From Strigamia acuminata (taxonomy: Eukaryota > Arthropoda > Chilopoda > Geophilomorpha > Linotaeniidae), in contig OX442322.1 in assembly GCA_949358305.1 (NCBI GenBank), forward strand, positions 3,968,001 to 4,032,000: DNA of 64,000 bases. Reading direction: 5' to 3'. Both the position numbers and the translations under genes were made by a program. The notes beneath the pieces are model-generated. The model was given only the letters and a program-made list of their open reading frames with translations, was not told the DNA's origin and searched no databases. This document shows, in pieces, positions 58,101 to 64,000 of this stretch (positions within the stretch are counted from its first letter, which is position 1; each line of letters opens with the position of its first letter).

Positions 58101-59667
58101 ATGTTGATTCTGTTGAATCAATATCCACGCTACTTACCTGTCGAAGGGAACCAACTGGACCCTTCCGGACCCCAACTGGGCCCATCTGGACATAGTCATA
58201 TATTAGGTCCGGACTAGTGACCCACGAATCCGCCGATTCGTATGCTGATTGGCTGTCGCCAATCTAGTAGTTCTACAGAACTATATAAGCATCAGTTTTT
58301 CACTCTTTCATCCCCCTGGCTTGATAACTGTAAATGTCTGTAATTGAATTGTTGTTATCGTTTGATTTCACTTTCTTATCGACACATCAGGCCACCTCAG
58401 CTCTCCACAATCGGTATTCATTACTATTGTTATTGTTGTTGTAGGGCCATTTCGGGAAGGCTAACTCCGGTAATAGACATGCATCCGCATGAAATGGCCC
58501 CGTAACGTTAGCTTGCTGTTCTACGGGACAGTTAGAGTTCGTACGGTGGCTTAATATAACGGTCGTATACAGTACGACCTTGCTAAATGAAAGTAGGTCC
58601 CTCAGCTAACTGGCCTCAGTCCGCTGCAGGATGGCTGTTGTAAACAGCCCTCGCAAATTCCCGTCTTTCTACGATTGGTCCTTCCGCTCGTTAAAAGTCG
58701 GTAAAGGCCTAATGTACAGGTAACACGCCGGGTTGGTAGCCCGTGAGTAATATCTTCAGATGTTGCGAGAAACAACTACCTGGATAATGGTAATCCAACG
58801 GCAGTGGCCGATTAATATTTTACCCGGTGCTCGATCAGTGGATCCCGCCATCGTAAGGCATGCTGGCGGATGGAGGAGTCAAATCCTCCCGCGATGGTTC
58901 TCTCGACCGTCGTGACGGTCCCCGCCCCATTGTACCCTCCGGGTTAGTAACCCGTGAACGATATATAAAATATATCGTGTTAAACAAATTACTCGGGCAT
59001 TGGTAATCCTGTATTGGCAATATCTTTTAAACCCGGTAAGTCCATAGAAATGTTTACCTGGTGGTTGGTACCACCGATAGCGAGTTAAAGCACACAATTA
59101 AATACTCGGCGCCTGATCACGAGATCTTGTCGTCGTAAGGCATGCTGGCGGATGGAGTCTCAACAACTCCCGCGACGTTCTCTCAATTGTCGTGACGGTC
59201 CCCGCCCAATTAATATTTATACAACAATTCATTTGTTGTATTCCACTAATTACTTTACTTTTATTCATTTGAAACATGGAATATTCTGCTGAATATTCCT
59301 ACTTATGCGAAGGACTCTTCGCATTATTAGATACTCGAGCTGCGGACCAAATACGTCTCCGTAGTGATATTTGTGACGATGCCGCAAGTCAGCCGTATCC
59401 CTCTGGCTTCGCCCGGATCCTCAACCAGTTGATGCCGCCCGTTTACACGCGTCAAGAATCCATCTTTGTTATTGTTAATATTTAGTAATAAATATGTTAT
59501 GTCACACTAAAACTGTAAGTTATTTCTATTCGATCACGTGCCATGTTTGTAAAGACTTCCGTAGCTTATCTCGGTTAGGTTGTTGCTAAACTTAGCAACG
59601 TCTTGTACAAACCGAATTATCTATCTCAAAAGGACTAATAAATTAGCCCAAAAGTAGAATCGTCACA
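58101..59667 (+). mobile_element. LTR-B2, main part of the 5' LTR
   Basis: Reverse complement of LTR-B1, ending CGTCACA at 59667. Two structured modules recur at about 58800-58930 and 59100-59215. A primer-binding site follows two bases later, so this is a 5' LTR and fixes the transcription direction of the family. Confidence 0.85.
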
Positions 59668-60727
59668 AGTGGAGGTTCTACCGAGATAAGCTGCCAAATT
59701 TTAAATAAAATTTGAAGTTTTGTATGTCTGTGGTGAATTCGAGTAGTGTAACGTTTATGGTGATTTTTGTGTGTAAAAAATAAATTTCGTTTGAAATTTA
59801 TAAGTGTTTAATATATTTTATTTTCGTCTTAAGGCTTGTTGTAAAGATAATAAGTGTCACTCACTTTATTCTGTTTTCTCCGCAGTGGAAATTATTTGTT
59901 TTAACAAAATAATAATTTCTACCGCGTGGTCAGGCCTAAAGGTCTAAACCCTGAGAACGGAAAAATCTTGCCCGAACTTGTTAAAGTTGACCCCGCCCGG
60001 GTGACATCATTTTGTCATTGACAATGTGATAAAACCACGCGGTTGGGCCTAATTTTGAAAAATTCGACTTTGACGGAATTCTTAAAGAATTCTATCAATT
60101 TAACAGTTGCCTTATTTTTAGAATGTTCTAAATAAGTAATTTTGCTTGAGACTTCAAGTTAAACCTAAATTTATTTGCCTAAATAAATAGAAGGAAAATT
60201 GACATTTTTCGAAGGAATTAAAATTTATATTTTATTTCAAAATGGTTTACCTTATTTTTAAAATGTAGATTACATTAGAATGTTGGTTAAAAATCGTGAT
60301 TTCAAGGCGTTGGAATCGAATTTTACGAATGGAGTACCGTTCGAATTTTAGCGAAGAAAAATTCTCACTGTTGTGTTGCCTAGCAACCAAGTTGTGCTGA
60401 GAAGCCGTCGATTCAAACGATTCGACGCGTCTTATAAAAAATTGTGGGTTTTAATACTTTAAAATTCTCATAAAGGTCATTTTATTGAATAAAATTTGAC
60501 AATGTTTTAGAGTACTTTGAAAAGTATCCATATTGTTTTGCGACTACGTCATAACCCTGAAATCTGACCAGATTAAGGTTCCACGAATTTAGTAATTTCC
60601 ACCAATCTCGAATGAGATTGGACTCTCGCGAGACTAGCGTTGATGTTTGACCAATCATAGAGGTGTCTTGAAGTACCCATACTTCCTTTCGAATAGTGTG
60701 ACCACTGCTTTGTTTGCGACCCTCCTG
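59668..60727 (+). other. LTR-B element leader with tRNA-Gln-type primer-binding site
   Basis: TGGAGGTTCTACCGAGAT at 59670-59687 equals the gypsy-3 site, including its mismatch to tRNA-Gln. The next 1 kb is non-coding before copia-5 starts; no gag is reached, so the element is truncated here or resumes outside the window. Confidence 0.7.
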
Positions 60728-61265
60728 TGTTGGTCTAAAGACCACATATTATCGATGAATATATTTATTTCGTTTATCTTTCACATTGTATTTAGATATT
60801 CAGCGTATATTAATTATTATTTGATTGTTTTCAATATTCATGTTTATTTAGCGCTGTCACATATGTAATTCCATATAGTGTTTATATTCTCATATGATTT
60901 GTTCTTACATTCAATGATTTATCCTATGATAATGTTAATTCCCGGCACTAGGTGCCACTTGATATTGCCTTTTTCAATCCAAGATGGCAGCCTACATGAA
61001 GGTTGGCCACTCATTCCTTTTCCAATGTGTATTTTGCAGTTATGTAAGTTATTATGTTTATAAAAGAGTTTAATATAGTTTACATATCGTTTGTTTTGTG
61101 TATGGCACGGGATATAAGTGCCAAACAAGGCCACACACACGGAGCTGTGCGGAGAAGCACGCCCGTCAATATCCGTTATCGGAATTAACCATCGCACATT
61201 TGCGACGCCTTGTGCACGCTTCCCATTCGGTATTTCCACCGAATATTGCGCACTCCTCTGCTACA
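60728..61265 (+). repeat. Copia-5 5' LTR (about 538 bp)
   Basis: It begins TGTTGGTCTAAAGACC, ends CTCTGCTACA, and aligns with the copia-4 LTR. It includes CCAAGATGGC at 60979. The left edge is inferred from that alignment. Confidence 0.72.
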
Positions 61266-61266
61266 T

Positions 61267-61282
61267 TGGTAGCAGAGGATGG
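61267..61282 (+). other. Copia-5 primer-binding site, initiator tRNA-Met
   Basis: TGGTAGCAGAGGATGG, a 16-nt match to the 3' end of animal initiator tRNA-Met, one base after the LTR. The leader (61283-61457) is then cut by the next element. Confidence 0.85.
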
Positions 61283-61457
61283 TTGCTGCCCAATTCCACA
61301 TTTATTTTGTTAATTTTCGACGTGAAATTCGCGAAATTCGCGATTTTTGCGCCGAAATTAATTTCGTTTCAGATTGCGGCCACTTTCGGTTCGATTTTCG
61401 TCGTACGAACGTCCAAAAACGTTTCACCGACGTTCACAAGCAGCCTGTGCTGCTTAT

Positions 61458-61663
61458 TGTTGGTTTTGAGTGCCCAGTCTTCACGCCAGGTGAACGTTTC
61501 ACCTGCGCACCCACGACGTCCAGATGACGTACTTGGCGTAAACCAATCAGGGTTGAGCGCACCTGTATATAATGTGTTAGCAATTAGAATAAAGTTAGTC
61601 ATTTGCTGTTAAACCTAACCACGCGTCTTATCATTGTCCCAACCTTCGACACTAAAAACTACA
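61458..61663 (+). repeat. 5' LTR of the gag-only copia element (206 bp)
   Basis: Its TG...CA ends, adjacent primer-binding site and repeat at 63937-64000 define it. Confidence 0.88.
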
Positions 61664-61777
61664 GGTTATGGGCCCAGCACGCTTCCACTGCGGATAATAT
61701 CGACATTTGGGACGAAACGATCGAAGAAGTCAAAACGTTTTTGATACGAACCGTTTCGAGAAACAAAATCAGAAACG

Positions 61778-63706
61778 ATGGCGAATGCAGGCGGAATTTC
61801 GGCTAGAATCGAACCACTGGGGAAAGAAAACTACGATGCCTGGAAAGTCCAAATGGAAGCAATTTTGGGGAAGAACGATCTCTTAAAGTACGCGGACGGA
61901 ACATTGAAGCGACCAGAAGTTGATCCAAGCAACAATAACACCAAGAAAGCCGCCGAAAATTGGGACGTGAGAGACAGAAACACGAGATACGATATTTTGC
62001 TACACGTAAAACAGTCGGAGATTCGATTGTTGAAAAACTGTAAAACCTCAAACGAATTATGGAGAAAATTGGACGAAATTTACGAAGCGAAAGGACCGGC
62101 AAATATGGGCATGTTGCTGAAACAAATTTGCGGAAACAAAATGGCTGAGAACGAAAACGTGCGTGACTATCTGAAGGGATTTTTTGAAGCGGTTGATAAG
62201 CTACTCGACATGGATATGGAAATCCATCCGACACTTACTGGGACGCTGCTGTTGCAAAGTTTGCCGAAATCATTCGATACGTTCAAGATTACGATGGAAT
62301 CGCGAGACACATTGCCGACGCTGGAAGCGCTAAAAGCTAAAATTATAGCCGCAGCAATTTCTCAAGAAAAAGATAAAGAAGAAGTATCCGACGCAATGTT
62401 GGCCAAGAAATCGTTCCAAAAACGGAGGCAGCCGAAGAACGGCGACGATGAATCGGATTCTGATGAAAAGCCGACTTTCAAGTTCAAGTGCCACGGTTGC
62501 GGAAAAATCGGCCACAAAATCGCCGATTGCCGAAGTAAAAGCAAGAAGGAAAGCGCATCGAGAGCCGAGAAGTCCAAGTACGAATTATTTTTCTGCGAAC
62601 AAAACGAGACAGCATTGAAATGCGAGAAGTCACGGCCGAGAAATTAGTGTTTGGACAGCGGCGCAAGTTCCCACATGTGCTCGAGCAATTCAACATTTTC
62701 AACGATCGAATTCCTGAAGAACCAGAAATTGAATTTGGCCAGTAAAGCGAGTACGAACATCGACGGAAAAGGAACCGCGAAAATCGTCGTCAAAACTGGA
62801 GACGGAAATATGAAGTTGGATTTGACGGAGACTCTCTTGGTACGGGATTTGCGAACGAATTTGATGTCAGTCGGAAAGATCACAGAGCGGGGACACAAGG
62901 TGATTTTTGACAATAAATCAGCAGAAATAATAAGCCCGAAGGGAGAAATCGTATTCACCGCCGAAAAAAGAAACGGATTATATTACATCGTCGACAAGAC
63001 CGAGGATGCTGCGACCGCAATGGAAATCGAAGTCAGAACCGGGAACATGAAGACCGAAAAAGCAAGTACGGAAGTCAAGAAGACGAGAACCGAGAACAAG
63101 AAAACAGCTGCGGAAGTCAAGAAGACGAGAACCGAGAACAAGAAAACAGCTGCGGAAGTCAAGAAGACGAGAGCCGAAAACAAGAAAACAGCTGCGGAAG
63201 TCAAGAAGACTAGAACCGAGAACGTAAAAATTCGCGAATGGCACGAGAAGCTCGAATACGAATCAATTTTGAAGAAACTGAAAAACGACTTTGCAGAACA
63301 GATAAGTCAAACATTAATGGAAATGGCGCAATATATGATTTTGCAGCCGAGTGAGGAATCAAGTGTGGAACTAGACAAGAACGAGAACGAAGTCAAAATT
63401 TCCGAGAACGTGAACGAAGCCGAAATTTCCGAGAACGAGAGCGAAGCCGAAATTTCCGAGAACGAGAACGAAGTTGAAATTTCCGAGAACGAGAACGAAG
63501 TAGAAATTTTCGAGAACGAGACGGAACAAGGGGAAGTCGAAATCAAGATCAATGATGAAGTCGAGAACGAGACTGAACAAGGGGAAGTCGAAACTCTCCA
63601 GATCAAAAACGTACGAGCGCCTCCGCGACAATCTTCGAGAACTCGGAGGCTGTATTCAAATCGAAATGGAAAACCACCAGGAAGAATTCGATATGAAGAG
63701 TATTAA
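61778..63706 (+). pseudogene. Gag-protease fused to Lys/Glu repeat region, one in-frame stop
   Basis: From ATG 61778: copia gag (IEPLGKENYDAWKVQMEAIL, then SNELWRKLDEIYEAKGPANM) and a zinc knuckle (CHGCGKIGHKIADC). TAG follows at 62645-62647, then in the same frame the protease (LDSGASSHMCS). Next come three to four 14-aa repeats (AEVKKTRTENKKTA; 42-nt units, 63060-63220) and a GAG-pre-integrase remnant (EWHEKLEYESILKKL). Acidic 10-aa repeats (SENENEVEI; 63385-63560) and a basic tail (RAPPRQSSRTRR) like the linker before copia RT complete it. No integrase or RT follows. The repeats look like expansions in a region released from selection. Confidence 0.8.
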
Positions 63707-63714
63707 TTAGTAAA

Positions 63715-63880
63715 ACAAAATATTTGAATTGTTTGAGAAAAATATGTTTAATATTTGAATTGTTTGAGAAAAATATGTTTAATATTTGAATTGTTTGAGA
63801 AAAATATGTTTAATATTTGAATTGTTTGAGAAAAATATGTTTAATATTTGAATTGTTTAAGAAAAGTGTTTTTAATTATT
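63715..63880 (+). repeat. Five 31-bp tandem units before the 3' LTR
   Basis: The unit AATATTTGAATTGTTTGAGA continues with AAAATATGTTT. The last copy is diverged. Confidence 0.85.
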
Positions 63881-63936
63881 TTAACTTTTGAGATGTAAAA
63901 ATGTTGGAATATGTGGTGACTGGCACTCAGGGGAAG

Positions 63937-64000
63937 TGTTGGTTTTGAGTGCCCAGTCTTCACGCCAGGTGAACGTTTCACCTGCGCACCCACGACGTCC
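63937..64000 (+). repeat. Start of the 3' LTR, cut by the window end
   Basis: 64 bp identical to 61458-61521. Confidence 0.9.

Larger units (their letters stand above)
61458..64000 (+). mobile_element. Internally deleted gag-protease copia element, runs off the window
   Basis: The 5' LTR is 61458-61663 (TGTTGGTTTTGAG...AACTACA). The primer-binding site GGTTATGGGCCCAG (61664-61677) is the internal half-tRNA initiator-Met type used by Drosophila copia. One gag-protease frame follows, then a purine tract (CTCAGGGGAAG), then a 3' LTR beginning at 63937 that is identical to the 5' LTR over all 64 visible bases. Integrase core, RT and RNase H are missing. It is inserted in the copia-5 leader; CTTAT at 61453-61457 is the expected 5-bp duplication. 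Confidence 0.85.

Noticed and set aside
60482-60745. 87-codon minus-strand ORF in the LTR-B leader
   Set aside because: It crosses into the copia-5 LTR boundary and shows no motif.

Overview
This is a window of invertebrate animal genome, and nearly all of it is transposable elements. Three things point to an animal. One primer-binding site matches initiator tRNA-Met over 16 nt (TGGTAGCAGAGGATGG). There is an intron-rich P-type (THAP9-like) transposon. The retroelements are Ty1/copia and Ty3/gypsy lineages common in arthropods and other invertebrates. I cannot name the species. I found no host single-copy gene, rRNA, tRNA or CRISPR array. Element names used here (LTR-B, copia-1 to copia-5, gypsy-2, gypsy-3) are my own labels.

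The layout is a set of nested insertions. On the left, gypsy-2 (34652-39077, minus) is cut by copia-4 (plus; only its tail at 33656-34651 is visible). Copia-4 is cut by copia-3 (minus; 17110-18086 and 32018-33655). Copia-3 is cut twice, by copia-1 and by a 13.9-kb palindromic element (18087-32017). Copia-1 (plus; 8762-9741 and 16504-17109) is cut by copia-2 (9742-16503, minus, complete with both LTRs) and by LTR-B0 (1-707 and 8038-8761). LTR-B0 is cut by a complete P-type DNA transposon (708-8037), whose first intron holds a solo LTR (LTR-B1, 5675-7420). On the right, gypsy-3 (44265-58100, minus, 13.8 kb with both LTRs) sits inside the 5' LTR of an LTR-B element (44156-44264 and 58101-59667). 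Copia-5 starts at about 60728, and its leader is cut by a deleted gag-only copia element (61458 to beyond the window end).

The most unusual object is the palindrome. Two near-identical arms (6.56 and 7.36 kb) meet at an 11-nt spacer. Both outer ends begin 5'-AGTAGTGGG, and the element is flanked by a 6-bp target-site duplication (CGCATG) within the copia-3 gag gene. A 6-bp duplication and 5'-AG ends are Polinton/Maverick hallmarks. Each arm carries three genes: a PC4-like candidate, a RING-H2 protein, and a three-exon small membrane protein that ordinary ORF scanning does not show. No polymerase, integrase, ATPase or capsid gene is present. I read it as a non-autonomous, fold-back derivative of a Polinton-like element.

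The P element has six exons with canonical splice sites and a continuous 907-codon transposase (THAP domain plus RNase-H-like core). It also has a second, convergent three-exon gene. Gypsy-3 carries an extra 555-aa zinc-cluster ORF in the position normally held by env. Both gypsy elements end gag with an A_AAA_AAC heptamer directly before the stop, which fits -1 frameshifting into pol. Two unrelated LTR families carry the same CTCF-like motif near one end, and four copia LTRs carry a YY1/Pho-like motif.
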